Part shown: one piece after another, positions 42,307 through 50,610 of the stretch
Layout: each line of letters opens with the position of its first letter
Numbering within the stretch: position 1 is the stretch's first letter
Position numbers and translations under genes: made by a program
The notes under the pieces: generated by a model
What the model was told of the DNA's origin: nothing
Database searches by the model: none
What the model saw: only the letters and a program-made list of their open reading frames with translations
Source of the DNA: Acetobacter sp.
GTDB lineage: Bacteria; Pseudomonadota; Alphaproteobacteria; Acetobacterales; Acetobacteraceae
Length of the DNA: 64,000 nt
Reading direction: 5' to 3'
NCBI RefSeq assembly: GCF_022483985.1
Contig: NZ_JAKVME010000001.1
Location: forward strand, 558,001 to 622,000

Positions 42307-43572
42307 ATGACTGAAATCGTCACACCGGTTCAGCCTGACAAACAGTTCACCATTCTCATTGTGGGAGGCGGTACGGCAGGCATCGCAATCGCTGCCCGTC
42401 TTCGCCGTGAACGGCCGTCCCTCTCCATTGGAATCATTGATCCGGCCACGACCCATGCCTACCAGCCCGGCTGGACGCTGGTCGGGGCAGGGGTCATGAC
42501 CCTGAAGCAGACCCTGCGGCAGGAAGGCGGACTCATCCCTGATGATGTGACCTGGCTGCGGGCCTCGGCTGAGTCGTTTCAGCCGGATGATCACATTGTC
42601 ACGCTGGATGACGGTCAGCGCATCGGCTATCGCCGTCTGATCCTGTGCCCCGGCCTGCAACTCGACTGGAACAAGGTCGAGGGTCTCAGCGAGACGCTTG
42701 GCAGGAACGGCGTGTGCAGCAATTATTCGATGGAGCATGTCGAATATACCTGGACTTGCATCCAGACCCTGAATGGCGGCAAGGCGCTTTTCACACAGCC
42801 GCCGATGCCGATCAAATGCGCGGGCGCTCCGCAGAAGATCGCCTATCTGGCCTCGGATTTCTGGCGCAAGGAAGGTGTTCTCAACCGTACGGAAGTCGAT
42901 TTCCTGCTGGCGGGGGACGCGCTGTTCGGTGTGGCCTATTACCGCCCGTCGCTCCAGTATGCCGTCGATTATTACGGCATCAACCTGCGCTACAAACATA
43001 ACCTTGTCGCCGTGGACGGTGAGGCCAAGATCGCGGTTTTTGAAGTCACCGCAGAAGATGGCAGCAAGTCGCGTGAAACGCGCAGCTTCGATATGCTGCA
43101 TGTAACGCCGCCGCAGAGCGCCCCCGATTTCATCAAGAACAGCCCGTTTGCCGGAGCGGGTGGCTGGGTGGATGTTGATCCCTCGACACTTTGCCATACG
43201 AAATATGACACGGTTTTCGGCGCGGGCGACGTGATCGGCACAAGCAATGCGAAAACCATGGCGGCGGCGCGCGCCCAGACGCCTGTGGTGGTCGCGAATG
43301 TTCTGGCGTCACTGGAAGGCAAGCCGGTCACCGGCAGCTACGACGGCTACGGCGCCTGCCCGCTGACCGTGGGTTACGGCAAGGTGGTGCTGGCGGAGTT
43401 CCTCTACGGTGGAAAACCTGCGCCGAGCTTTCCGTATGACCAGCGCAAACCCAGCACCTTTGCCTGGATGCTCAAGGCAAAGGTCTTCCCGCACGTGTAT
43501 TGGGATCTGATGCTGACAGGCCGCGACATCACGGTCAAGCATCACCCGGAATGGGTGAAGGACGCCGGGTGA
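42307..43572 (+). CDS. sqr: Type II sulfide:quinone oxidoreductase
   Basis: 421-residue FAD enzyme that oxidises sulfide and passes electrons to quinone at the membrane. The N-terminal FAD site is IVGGGTAGIAIAARL. Both redox cysteines of the mitochondrial-like type II group are present: Cys171 in KCAGAPQKIAYL and Cys351 in YDGYGACPLTVGYGKVVLAEF (kept in human SQOR as SCPL). FDMLHVTPPQSAPD and GWVDVD also match that group. A strong ribosome site, AAGGAGACG, precedes the ATG. No persulfide dioxygenase or rhodanese is adjacent; a small hairpin (42259-42275) lies in the leader. Confidence 0.93.
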   Translation: MTEIVTPVQPDKQFTILIVGGGTAGIAIAARLRRERPSLSIGIIDPATTHAYQPGWTLVGAGVMTLKQTLRQEGGLIPDDVTWLRASAESFQPDDHIVTLDDGQRIGYRRLILCPGLQLDWNKVEGLSETLGRNGVCSNYSMEHVEYTWTCIQTLNGGKALFTQPPMPIKCAGAPQKIAYLASDFWRKEGVLNRTEVDFLLAGDALFGVAYYRPSLQYAVDYYGINLRYKHNLVAVDGEAKIAVFEVTAEDGSKSRETRSFDMLHVTPPQSAPDFIKNSPFAGAGGWVDVDPSTLCHTKYDTVFGAGDVIGTSNAKTMAAARAQTPVVVANVLASLEGKPVTGSYDGYGACPLTVGYGKVVLAEFLYGGKPAPSFPYDQRKPSTFAWMLKAKVFPHVYWDLMLTGRDITVKHHPEWVKDAG

Positions 43573-43624
43573 CCGGTGGTGCCGGGGCAGAGAGCGTTGC
43601 TTTCTCTGCCTCAATCAGGAGCGG

Positions 43625-44722
43625 CTATTCTCCCGAACCATAGCGTCGATAGACAAAACTGTCGGAAGAGCTGTTGATTTCGGATAGGGCGGCGTCCACC
43701 ACGCCGCGATCAGAAGACCGACGGCAGACAGGATCGGCGGCGTCGGCGCGTCCTGTGAGGGCCAGCGCCTGACAGCGGCAGCCGCCCCAGTCGATCTCCC
43801 TGCGATCGCAGGCGCGGCAGGGCTCCGGCATCCAGTCCACGCCACGGAACATCTGAAACAGCTTCGAATGTTCCCAGATATCCTTGAGAGAAGCTTCCCG
43901 CACTGTCGGGAACATGACACCCGGTATGGTCTCCGCCGCGTGACACGGTAGCACGCGCCCGGACGGGGTGATGTTGAGAAAACGCTGCCCCCATCCGCCC
44001 ATGCAGGGCTTGGGCTCATCGGCGTAATAATCCGGTGTCACAAAATCGATGGCGAGCCGTGAACCAAACCGTTCCCGTGCTTCGGCAACGGCTTTTTCCG
44101 TCGTTTCAAGCTGAGGGCGTGTTGGCAGCAGAGCGGCGCGGTTTTTCAGACCCCAGCCGTAATACTGCGTGTGGGCGATCTCGACACGACGTGCGCCAAG
44201 CTCTTCGGCCAGATCCAGCATGGCCGGGACCCGCTCGGCATTCAGGCGATGGATGACGAAATTCAGGGTCAGCGGCATCCCGTCTTCCACGACCAGTCGG
44301 GCCGCTTCAATCTTGCGGGGTTGCGCGCCTTTCATGCCGCCGATGATCTCGGCCTGCTTCGGGTCCACATCCTGAAAGGATAACTGGACATGATCCAGAC
44401 CGGCGTCAGCCAGCCTCGCCAGACTGTCGCGGTCCATCAGCACGCCGGAGGTGATCAGATTGCTGTAAAGACCAGCCTTGGCGGCGTGGCACACAAGCTC
44501 CGGCAGGTCCTTGCGGGCCATAGGCTCACCACCGGAAAAATGCACCTGAAGGATGCCGAGTGCTGCGGCTTCGTCGAGAACACGAAGCCATTCCTCGGTG
44601 GAGAGTTCGTTGTTCTTCGGCTCCAGCGCCAGCGGATTGGAGCAGTAGGGGCATTGCAGCGGGCAGCGATGGGTCAACTCCGCCAGCAGGCTCATCGGTG
44701 GTGGGGTGATCATGCCTTCCAT
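43625..44722 (-). CDS. pqqE: PQQ biosynthesis radical SAM enzyme PqqE
   Basis: 365-residue enzyme that joins the Glu and Tyr side chains of PqqA with help of PqqD. The radical SAM cluster cysteines are Cys20, Cys24 and Cys27 ([14 protein letters not shown]), followed by [12 protein letters not shown]. The C-terminal SPASM-type cysteines include [16 protein letters not shown] and the PCRACDRR set with GGCRCQA. Its start overlaps the end of pqqD by 13 bases. It is last in the operon. Confidence 0.97.
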   Translation of the reverse strand: MEGMITPPPMSLLAELTHRCPLQCPYCSNPLALEPKNNELSTEEWLRVLDEAAALGILQVHFSGGEPMARKDLPELVCHAAKAGLYSNLITSGVLMDRDSLARLADAGLDHVQLSFQDVDPKQAEIIGGMKGAQPRKIEAARLVVEDGMPLTLNFVIHRLNAERVPAMLDLAEELGARRVEIAHTQYYGWGLKNRAALLPTRPQLETTEKAVAEARERFGSRLAIDFVTPDYYADEPKPCMGGWGQRFLNITPSGRVLPCHAAETIPGVMFPTVREASLKDIWEHSKLFQMFRGVDWMPEPCRACDRREIDWGGCRCQALALTGRADAADPVCRRSSDRGVVDAALSEINSSSDSFVYRRYGSGE

Positions 44723-45009
44723 ATCAGCACCTGACGCTCGGCCAGCGAGGCGACCATGGCCAGCACATCGCCCGAGATCACCTCGCGCGGAGCCGCAAAA
44801 TCTGCGGCTAGAGTGTCTATGATCGTCTGGAGAGACGTCTGGCCATCAACCCGCTTCAGGATTTCCGCGGCGATGGGGTCAGCCAGAAAGGCCCGCTCCG
44901 GCGCCTGAACGATCCACTGGTCACGCACCTTGTCATGCTGGAGCCGCGTGCCGCGAGCGAAAGCCGGGACGAGAGTTTCTGGCAGGGCAGGAGAGGGAGG
45001 CGTCATCAT
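44710..45009 (-). CDS. pqqD: PQQ biosynthesis peptide chaperone PqqD
   Basis: 99-residue winged-helix protein that binds the PqqA peptide and presents it to PqqE. Core text is [34 protein letters not shown] and IIDTLAADF. Two ATG codons at 45009 and 45006 are adjacent; the first overlaps the pqqC stop by four bases. The N-terminal extension is Pro-rich. Confidence 0.95.
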   Translation of the reverse strand: MMTPPSPALPETLVPAFARGTRLQHDKVRDQWIVQAPERAFLADPIAAEILKRVDGQTSLQTIIDTLAADFAAPREVISGDVLAMVASLAERQVLIWKA

Positions 45010-45737
45010 GCAGGCCGGAACGCGCCCGGCGGAATGTTGCCCGGCGTCACATACGCATAGTCCAGCGCGTCCAGCATCGACCACAGGACGCCACATTTGA
45101 ATTTCAGGGCGTTGAGCACGGCGGTCTGCTGTTCCACGGTCCTTGCATGCTCTTTCACGTAAGCAAGCGCGAAGTCGGAATCACGGGGAGCCTGTGTCAG
45201 GCGGGGCGTGAAATAGGCCAGCGTTTCTTCCGTGATGAAGTCGTAGTTTCGCAGCATGCCCGAGACGCGTTCCGAGATGATGGTCGGCGAGAACAGCTCG
45301 GTGAGAGAGGAGGCGATGGCTTCCAGAATGGTCTTCTCGCCGACGAAATGCACATACGCGTCGACGGCGAAGAGCGTTCCAGGCAGCAGGCCCTGAAGGG
45401 ATTCCACATACTCACGGTTCAGGCCCAGCCCGTCCGTCAGGCGCAGCCAGCGGGCGATGCCGCCTGTGTCGGGAGTGTCGCCGTCATGGTCCTCGATGCG
45501 GCGTCGCCATTCACGACGAAGCTCCGCCGTCGGCAGACGGGCCAGCAGGGTGGCGTCCTTGGCTGGAATGCGGGCCTGATAGTAATAGCGGTTCAGAGCC
45601 CATGCCTGAACCTGTCCTTTGGTGAGCTTGCCGTCGTGCAACGCCCGATGGAACGGGTGCCGATTATGATAGCGCTCGGCACCGATGGCGCGCAGCGCCG
45701 CTTCCAGTTCACCGGGGGAGAGAGGGGCTACGCTCAT
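45006..45737 (-). CDS. pqqC: Pyrroloquinoline-quinone synthase PqqC
   Basis: 243-residue cofactor-free oxidase that carries out the final ring closure and eight-electron oxidation to PQQ. Family segments are YHNRHPFHRALHDGKL, WALNRYYYQARIPAKDA and GIARWLRLTDGLG, with conserved His, Arg and Tyr residues. I use ATG 45737 (MSVAPLSPGEL), which overlaps the pqqB stop by four bases; a longer frame to 45773 lies in pqqB. Confidence 0.97.
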   Translation of the reverse strand: MSVAPLSPGELEAALRAIGAERYHNRHPFHRALHDGKLTKGQVQAWALNRYYYQARIPAKDATLLARLPTAELRREWRRRIEDHDGDTPDTGGIARWLRLTDGLGLNREYVESLQGLLPGTLFAVDAYVHFVGEKTILEAIASSLTELFSPTIISERVSGMLRNYDFITEETLAYFTPRLTQAPRDSDFALAYVKEHARTVEQQTAVLNALKFKCGVLWSMLDALDYAYVTPGNIPPGAFRPA

Positions 45738-46657
45738 AGGGTGATCCTCATGCCGTCGTAAGAGACTTCCCATCCGGCGGCTTCCGTCTCGGCCCGCTCG
45801 GGAGAGTCGGCCAGCAGAATGGGATTCGAGTTGTTGATATGGATGAAGACCTTGCGGTGCACACCGAGATCGCGGAAGGCGGCAATCGTGCCGTCGGTGT
45901 CGTTGACCGACATATGCCCCATGCGCTTGCCGGTTTTTTCGCCCAGACCCGCTCTGACCATTTCATCGTCGATCCATAGCGTGCCGTCGAACAGCACGAG
46001 GTCTGCTCCCCGCAGACGCGCACGGAGACGATCCGTCATGCAGGCGCAGCCGGGAATGAACAGGGCACGGTATGTGCCGTCGGTGATTTCCAGTCCGACA
46101 GTTTCGCCGTTTTCAAGAATCTCCGCAGGATTGGCGCCTTTTTCGGCATAGAGCGGAACCTTGCCCGGGACTGCGAAAGCCGTCACGGACAGTCCGGCCG
46201 AGGTTCTGTCCGATTTGGAAAGAGCAACGCTTTTGTCGAGAGGAAACTCTCTGCGTGTTACGACGGAACGGTTCACCGCCTCGAAAATCGGATTGGCGTC
46301 CAACTGGTCGAGGACCTGCCGCGTCGCCAGAATCTGGAAAGGTTGCCGCTCACGCATGGTGAGAAGGCCGGTGATGGTGTCCACTTCCGCGCCGGTCAGA
46401 ATGACTCCGGCGATCGGTGTGGAACGCAGTCCTGTCTTTGGATGAAGGGCAGGGGTCTGGTTGATCTGCTGGCGAAGGTCGGGCGAGGCGTTGACCACGA
46501 ACCATTCCTCACCGTCACCGCTGATGGCGATGGAAGCCTGTGTGCGGGCCGGAGCCAGAGGGTCGCCAGAACGGGCGCGTCGGCAGCCTTCCGCGTTCGA
46601 GTTCCATTGGGGGAAGCCACCGCCTGCGGCGGCGCCGAGAACAATAAGGTCGATCAT
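45734..46657 (-). CDS. pqqB: PQQ biosynthesis protein PqqB
   Basis: 307-residue MBL-fold protein thought to hydroxylate the Glu-Tyr intermediate. It opens MIDLIVLGAAAGGGFPQWN with GCRRAR, as in all PqqB proteins, and the metal-binding region includes NASPDLRQQ, LTGAEVDTITGLL, GHMSVND and HINNSNPIL. ATG 46657 is chosen by family alignment; the ribosome site is weak, which fits expression mainly by read-through from the pqqA transcript. Confidence 0.96.
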   Translation of the reverse strand: MIDLIVLGAAAGGGFPQWNSNAEGCRRARSGDPLAPARTQASIAISGDGEEWFVVNASPDLRQQINQTPALHPKTGLRSTPIAGVILTGAEVDTITGLLTMRERQPFQILATRQVLDQLDANPIFEAVNRSVVTRREFPLDKSVALSKSDRTSAGLSVTAFAVPGKVPLYAEKGANPAEILENGETVGLEITDGTYRALFIPGCACMTDRLRARLRGADLVLFDGTLWIDDEMVRAGLGEKTGKRMGHMSVNDTDGTIAAFRDLGVHRKVFIHINNSNPILLADSPERAETEAAGWEVSYDGMRITL

Positions 46658-46677
46658 GATGCTGGTCTGTAAATGCA

Positions 46678-46743
46678 AAACGCCGCCAGCGCGAGGCGGG
46701 CGGCGTTTCTGGCTGTGGAAAGCAAGACCCTTTGCGGGGTCTT
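46678..46743 (-). terminator. Two-hairpin attenuator between pqqA and pqqB
   Basis: Downstream of pqqA come AAGACCC/GGGTCTT (46724-46730 with 46737-46743), which includes the pqqA stop, and then a strong stem AAACGCCGCC/GGCGGCGTTT (46678-46687 with 46699-46708) ending in TTTT on the minus strand. It should stop most transcripts after pqqA, so the peptide is made in excess over the enzymes. Confidence 0.8.
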
Positions 46744-46822
46744 ATTTCTTCTGGCCACAGACGTAGCTGTTGATTTCTGCGCCCAGAGGGACTTCGGTGA
46801 TTTTCGGTGTGTTCCATGCCAT
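46742..46822 (-). CDS. pqqA: PQQ precursor peptide PqqA
   Basis: 26-residue substrate peptide, too short for most gene callers. It reads MAWNTPKITEVPLGAEINSY followed by VCGQKK; the conserved Glu and Tyr of E-x3-Y (residues 16 and 20) supply all atoms of PQQ. AAGGATG lies upstream of the ATG at 46822. A Cys follows the Tyr, as in some other alphaproteobacterial PqqA peptides. Confidence 0.97.
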   Translation of the reverse strand: MAWNTPKITEVPLGAEINSYVCGQKK

Positions 46823-47224
46823 GACAGGTCATCCTTATTCTGTGAGGCTGTAGAGGGAACGATACCCTGCCTTGAGGCTCTTCGCTACCATCCTGTCGCA
46901 TGGCTGCCTTTGGCTCATGGCGTTGAACCAGATCATGACGGGTGTTTGTGTGCTGTCCTGATAACGTATTGATTACGAAAGATAAGATGTATTTTTTATC
47001 GACATAATTTGCTCTTGTTCACCCTGTTCAGGAGAAGTTTGCTGATTTCCATCACGGCCTTGTGAATATCCCGAAGCGTTTTGCCCGGTCTTCCGGCTGA
47101 GAGTTTCTGTCAGTGTGTGCAAAGGAGATTTTTTTGAGCGGTTACGACCTGAATTTATAATAAGTAATTGAAATAAAATAAAAAATTTATAGATGAACTA
47201 TTTTTTCATTACGGCGATACAGGC
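46823..47224. other. AT-rich upstream region of pqqA and tRNA-Thr
   Basis: About 400 bases of falling GC content between the divergent pqqA and tRNA genes, with long A/T runs near 47150-47210. It must contain the pqqA promoter on the minus strand, but no single -35/-10 pair stands out. I see no credible gene. Confidence 0.5.
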
Positions 47225-47253
47225 TTGCACTGCTTATGGACCTGCGCTAGAAG
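47225..47253 (+). promoter_or_regulatory. Probable promoter of tRNA-Thr
   Basis: TTGCAC (47225-47230) and TAGAAG (47248-47253) are separated by 17 bases, with the expected start point about 12 bases before the tRNA. Confidence 0.5.
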
Positions 47254-47271
47254 CCACCCACCGCAACGCGG

Positions 47272-47347
47272 GCCGGTTTAGCTCAGTTGGTAGAGCACGT
47301 CATTCGTAATGATGGGGCCAGGGGTTCGAATCCTCTAACCGGCACCA
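47272..47347 (+). tRNA. tRNA-Thr (anticodon CGU)
   Basis: 76-base tRNA with encoded CCA. The acceptor stem GCCGGTT/AACCGGC is perfect, the D loop holds AGCTCAGTTGGTAGAGC, the anticodon stem CGTCA/TGATG closes the loop TTCGTAA with anticodon CGT, and the T arm has GGTTCGAATCC. It reads ACG codons. Confidence 0.95.
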
Positions 47348-47665
47348 CTTAATTCCTTGCGGTTACAGATCACAAATGCATGTCCGTAGCTTGAGGCTAC
47401 CGAAAGCAAGCCTGTTTGTGGTCTCGTATCTGTCCAGCAATCGTGATGGCGCCCAACATCAATGCTGGAAATCTGAAAATAGCTTCAGCCGCAGCGTAAA
47501 CCGTTTTCCTGAACGTAGGGGCGATCCTCTTTCGCTTCTTCGGACTCATCAGATTTCAGTGTGGTGGAAGGAGGCCGAAACGGGTCTCATCCGGGAAAAA
47601 CCATGACTGTAGCTGGATCGTTGGATTGTTCTCGATCAAATATATGCAGGCTCAGGTATCTTTAA
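47348..47665. other. Gap of about 320 bases after tRNA-Thr, nothing assigned
   Basis: No gene with a ribosome site or family features is visible. A 76-codon plus-strand frame from 47376 has an atypical composition and is probably chance. I found no copy of the tRNA 3' end here that would mark an integrated element. Confidence 0.4.
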
Positions 47666-47695
47666 TTGAAAAAATCAATATAAAATGTGTATAAT
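47666..47695 (+). promoter_or_regulatory. Strong sigma-70-type promoter for the antiporter gene
   Basis: TTGAAA (47666-47671) and a perfect TATAAT (47690-47695) are 18 bases apart in AT-rich DNA. The start point would be near 47702, giving a leader of about 45 bases before the ATG at 47747. Confidence 0.7.
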
Positions 47696-47746
47696 GTATA
47701 TGCATACGATTGCCGTGGAATTGGATGTGATATGTGAGGAGATTAA

Positions 47747-48967
47747 ATGGCGGGTTTTATCGCTCTTGTTGCGGATGTCGGAATATTTGTTTTGGTTCCG
47801 TGGGTACTGTGGAGACTTTTTGGTAAAATACTGCCAATAGTTGTTCTTCCTATACTTTTGGGTATGGGAATGGCTGTTCTGCATGTTCCGGTCGTGGACA
47901 TGGGCATACCCTCCGCCATCGGCGATGAAATCGGCTGGGTGGCCGTTCTGGTGCTGGCTTTTACGGCGGGTCTGGAAATGTGGCAGCACCCGGGAGAAGA
48001 CACATCTCCTCACGCCGTTCCCCAGACATCCGTCGGACGGCTGCTTGGTGGAGCCGCGGTGGCGCTGGGTGGCCCGTTACTGATCGGCTCCATTCTGGCC
48101 TACGAGTTCTTTCTTCCCCTGAAGGGCTGGCATCCTCCTCATGCCGCGCCTTGGGTGGCGGCGATTTCAATCGGTCTCTGCATCGCCGTCAGCGCGTTGC
48201 CTGTTCTGATCGGAGTGGTGCGTGAACTGGATACATCCCAACGACCGCTTGGCCAGTTGGCTCTCAAGCTGGCTGTCGTCGATGACGCGGCGCTCTGGAT
48301 TGGCCTCGCCATTCTTCAGTTCGCGGAAAAGGGGAGCGCCGCCCTGCATGGCTGGACCGGGCTGGAGTTTCTGGCTGTCGCCCTGCTCGCGGGTCTGGCG
48401 GCCGCAGGATCGTGGGCTTCCCGGCATTTCAGGCACCCCCCTTCATGGGTCATCTGGGCGACTGTGCCGGTTTATCTGGCGGCGGGCTCATGGGCGAGCA
48501 AGCAACTCGGCTTGCATGAGCTTATCGGCGCCTATTTCGCCGGTGCGATCATGCCGCCGAGCTGGGTCCGCCGTCTTCCTGTGGAAAAGGTCGGGACTTT
48601 CGCGCTGATCTGGCTGGCGCCGCTTTTCTTCGGGCATAGCGGTCTGCACATCAATGGCGACGCTCTGACATGGCCTTCGGTAGTGGCTTCCTTCAGCCTC
48701 GTGGCTATTTCCATCATCGCCAAGATTGCTTCGGTCTACGTATTCCCGCCTGCTCCCAATCTGAGCAGACGGCAGGCGCTGGCAATCGGCTCCCTGTTGC
48801 AGTGCAAGGGGCTGATGGAAATTGTTGCGGCCACCATTCTGCTGGGGCAGGGCATGATCTCCGAGTTTGCGTTTGCCTCGCTCATGATGCTGGCGGTCAT
48901 TTCCACCATGCTGACGGGACCGATGTTCCGGCTTGTCGCGCCGCGTGCGGTCATCACGCGGGGCTGA
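47747..48967 (+). CDS. Cation:proton antiporter, CPA2/Kef-like
   Basis: 406-residue membrane protein with about 12 helices of the Na+/H+ exchanger domain. The ion-binding double Asp is in LAVVDDAALWIG, and EFLAV, HELIGAYFAGAIMP and QCKGLMEIV with its conserved Gly and Glu are typical. There is no TrkA-N domain, unlike full Kef proteins. GAGGAG lies six bases before the ATG. It should exchange Na+ or K+ for protons, useful for acid stress; the ion is not known. Confidence 0.9.
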   Translation: MAGFIALVADVGIFVLVPWVLWRLFGKILPIVVLPILLGMGMAVLHVPVVDMGIPSAIGDEIGWVAVLVLAFTAGLEMWQHPGEDTSPHAVPQTSVGRLLGGAAVALGGPLLIGSILAYEFFLPLKGWHPPHAAPWVAAISIGLCIAVSALPVLIGVVRELDTSQRPLGQLALKLAVVDDAALWIGLAILQFAEKGSAALHGWTGLEFLAVALLAGLAAAGSWASRHFRHPPSWVIWATVPVYLAAGSWASKQLGLHELIGAYFAGAIMPPSWVRRLPVEKVGTFALIWLAPLFFGHSGLHINGDALTWPSVVASFSLVAISIIAKIASVYVFPPAPNLSRRQALAIGSLLQCKGLMEIVAATILLGQGMISEFAFASLMMLAVISTMLTGPMFRLVAPRAVITRG

Positions 48968-49008
48968 GCGGGCTCGAAAGGCCCGTGCGGAACAGGGGGT
49001 GCATTCTG

Positions 49009-49037
49009 TCATGACGATCTTGGCCGGATCGTCATGA
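49009..49037. repeat. 11-bp perfect inverted repeat between antiporter gene and pqiA
   Basis: TCATGACGATC (49009-49019) and GATCGTCATGA (49027-49037) surround seven bases. There is no T run, so it is either an operator-like site ahead of pqiABC or a transcript-end structure of the antiporter gene, after a smaller GGGC/GCCC stem. Confidence 0.5.
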
Positions 49038-49128
49038 GCGCGGGTAGTCCGTAGCGCCACGCCAGCACATGGCTGGAATTTGCTGCCGGTCTATCGGCTT
49101 CGGCCAGTTCGCGTTAAGGTGGACTGTC

Positions 49129-50610
49129 ATGGCGTCGTCCTTACCTTCCCGGCTGTATCGCAGCGCATTGAACTTTACGCGCGGCAAACAGCTTCACAGC
49201 AGTCATGTTCAGGTTGTTGACGATCTGGTCGAATGCCCCTGTTGCGGTGAATTCCAGCAACTGGGAAAGATTGAGCCCGGCACCGTGGCACGATGCGGGC
49301 GCTGTGGTCAGCTTCTGGAGAGGCGTAACAAGGGAGGGGCGCTGGCAACTCCTCTGGCCTTCTGCATTACTTCTGCGGCCCTGTATCTAGCGACTCTGGC
49401 CTCTTCCCTGATGACGCTCAATCTGTACGGGCGGGAGCGGTCCGTGGACCTCCTCACGGGGCCAATGGAGCTGCTCCATGAGGGCTGGGGCGAGGTCGGT
49501 GTTCTGGTGGGGCTGGTGACTATTTTCGCTCCGGGCATCGTGATCGCGATGATGGGCATGATCCTGACGGCGGCCTTTTTCGAGGAACTTCCTGACTGGG
49601 CACCGCATCTTCTGGCCTGGTACGAAAAACTTCGTCCATGGTCGATGATGGAAGTCTATATCCTCGGCATCTTCGTGGCTTATACCAAACTGGTGGAGAT
49701 GGCGCATGTGGAGGTTGGGCCTGCGGCCTACCTTATCGCAGCCCTGATGATCAGCATGGCGGCGACGGACCAGACGCTGGATCAGGAACGAATCTGGCAA
49801 CGTCGCCGGGTCGAGGGGAGCATTCAGCTTCCCGATGGTCATCAGATGCAGGTGGAACGTGTCTGCATGTCGGATCTTGGCGGTCGCATGCCGCCACCCG
49901 AGCATATGCTGTCCTGTCATTCCTGCGGACTTGTCGGAGTGTTCCCCGAGCCGGTGCCGCAGACGAGAAGCGTCGGGCTGTGTCCGCGCTGTGGCCACAG
50001 CCTCTGTAAGCGGAAAAACAACAGCCTGTCGCGTACTGCGGCTCTGCTGCTCTCCGCCTTTGTGTTCTATCTGCCCGCCAATCTTTTCCCTGTCATGACG
50101 GTCATCAAGGTGGGAAGCGGCGGGGGACACACCATTATCGAGGGCGCCATAGAACTGTGGAAAGACGACATGGTCCCGCTTTCCCTGCTGGTTCTGTTCG
50201 CCAGTGTTACAGTTCCCGTCGCGAAGATTGTCGGTCTGAGCTACATGATCGTCACGACGAAGCTGCGATCGACGAAAAAGCTGATGTTCCGTTCGAAGCT
50301 GTTCAGGATCATCGATATTATCGGTCGCTGGTCCATGATCGACGTTTTCATGATCTCCATTCTGGTCGCGGTCGTCCGCTTTAGCTCATTGGCCAATGTC
50401 GTGGCCAACGCAGGCGTGGTGTCGTTCGCGGCTGTCGTGGTGATCACCATTTTTGCAGCGCATTGCTTTGACCCACGTCTGATGTGGGATGTCGCGGGGC
50501 GTAATGGTCGGTTTCCGGAAGACGACGCCTGTGCCGGAAACGAAGCATCACAGTTCCACGAGGCACGAGACCCTGAGGGACAGGACAAGATGGAGCCGGT
50601 AAAAGCGTGA
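49129..50610 (+). CDS. pqiA: Paraquat-inducible protein A (PqiA)
   Basis: 493-residue inner membrane protein of the PqiABC lipid-transport system. It is a tandem duplication: each half has a CxxC-CxxC zinc ribbon (CPCCGEF with CGRCGQ; CHSCGL with CPRCGH) before a four-helix membrane domain, and the second has LPANLFPVMTV. ATG 49129 follows AAGGTGG; the frame extends upstream but without family similarity. Its stop overlaps the GTG start of pqiB by four bases. Confidence 0.93.
   Translation: MASSLPSRLYRSALNFTRGKQLHSSHVQVVDDLVECPCCGEFQQLGKIEPGTVARCGRCGQLLERRNKGGALATPLAFCITSAALYLATLASSLMTLNLYGRERSVDLLTGPMELLHEGWGEVGVLVGLVTIFAPGIVIAMMGMILTAAFFEELPDWAPHLLAWYEKLRPWSMMEVYILGIFVAYTKLVEMAHVEVGPAAYLIAALMISMAATDQTLDQERIWQRRRVEGSIQLPDGHQMQVERVCMSDLGGRMPPPEHMLSCHSCGLVGVFPEPVPQTRSVGLCPRCGHSLCKRKNNSLSRTAALLLSAFVFYLPANLFPVMTVIKVGSGGGHTIIEGAIELWKDDMVPLSLLVLFASVTVPVAKIVGLSYMIVTTKLRSTKKLMFRSKLFRIIDIIGRWSMIDVFMISILVAVVRFSSLANVVANAGVVSFAAVVVITIFAAHCFDPRLMWDVAGRNGRFPEDDACAGNEASQFHEARDPEGQDKMEPVKA

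Noticed and set aside
47376..47606. 76-codon plus-strand frame after tRNA-Thr
   Set aside because: No ribosome site, unusual composition and no family; treated as chance.
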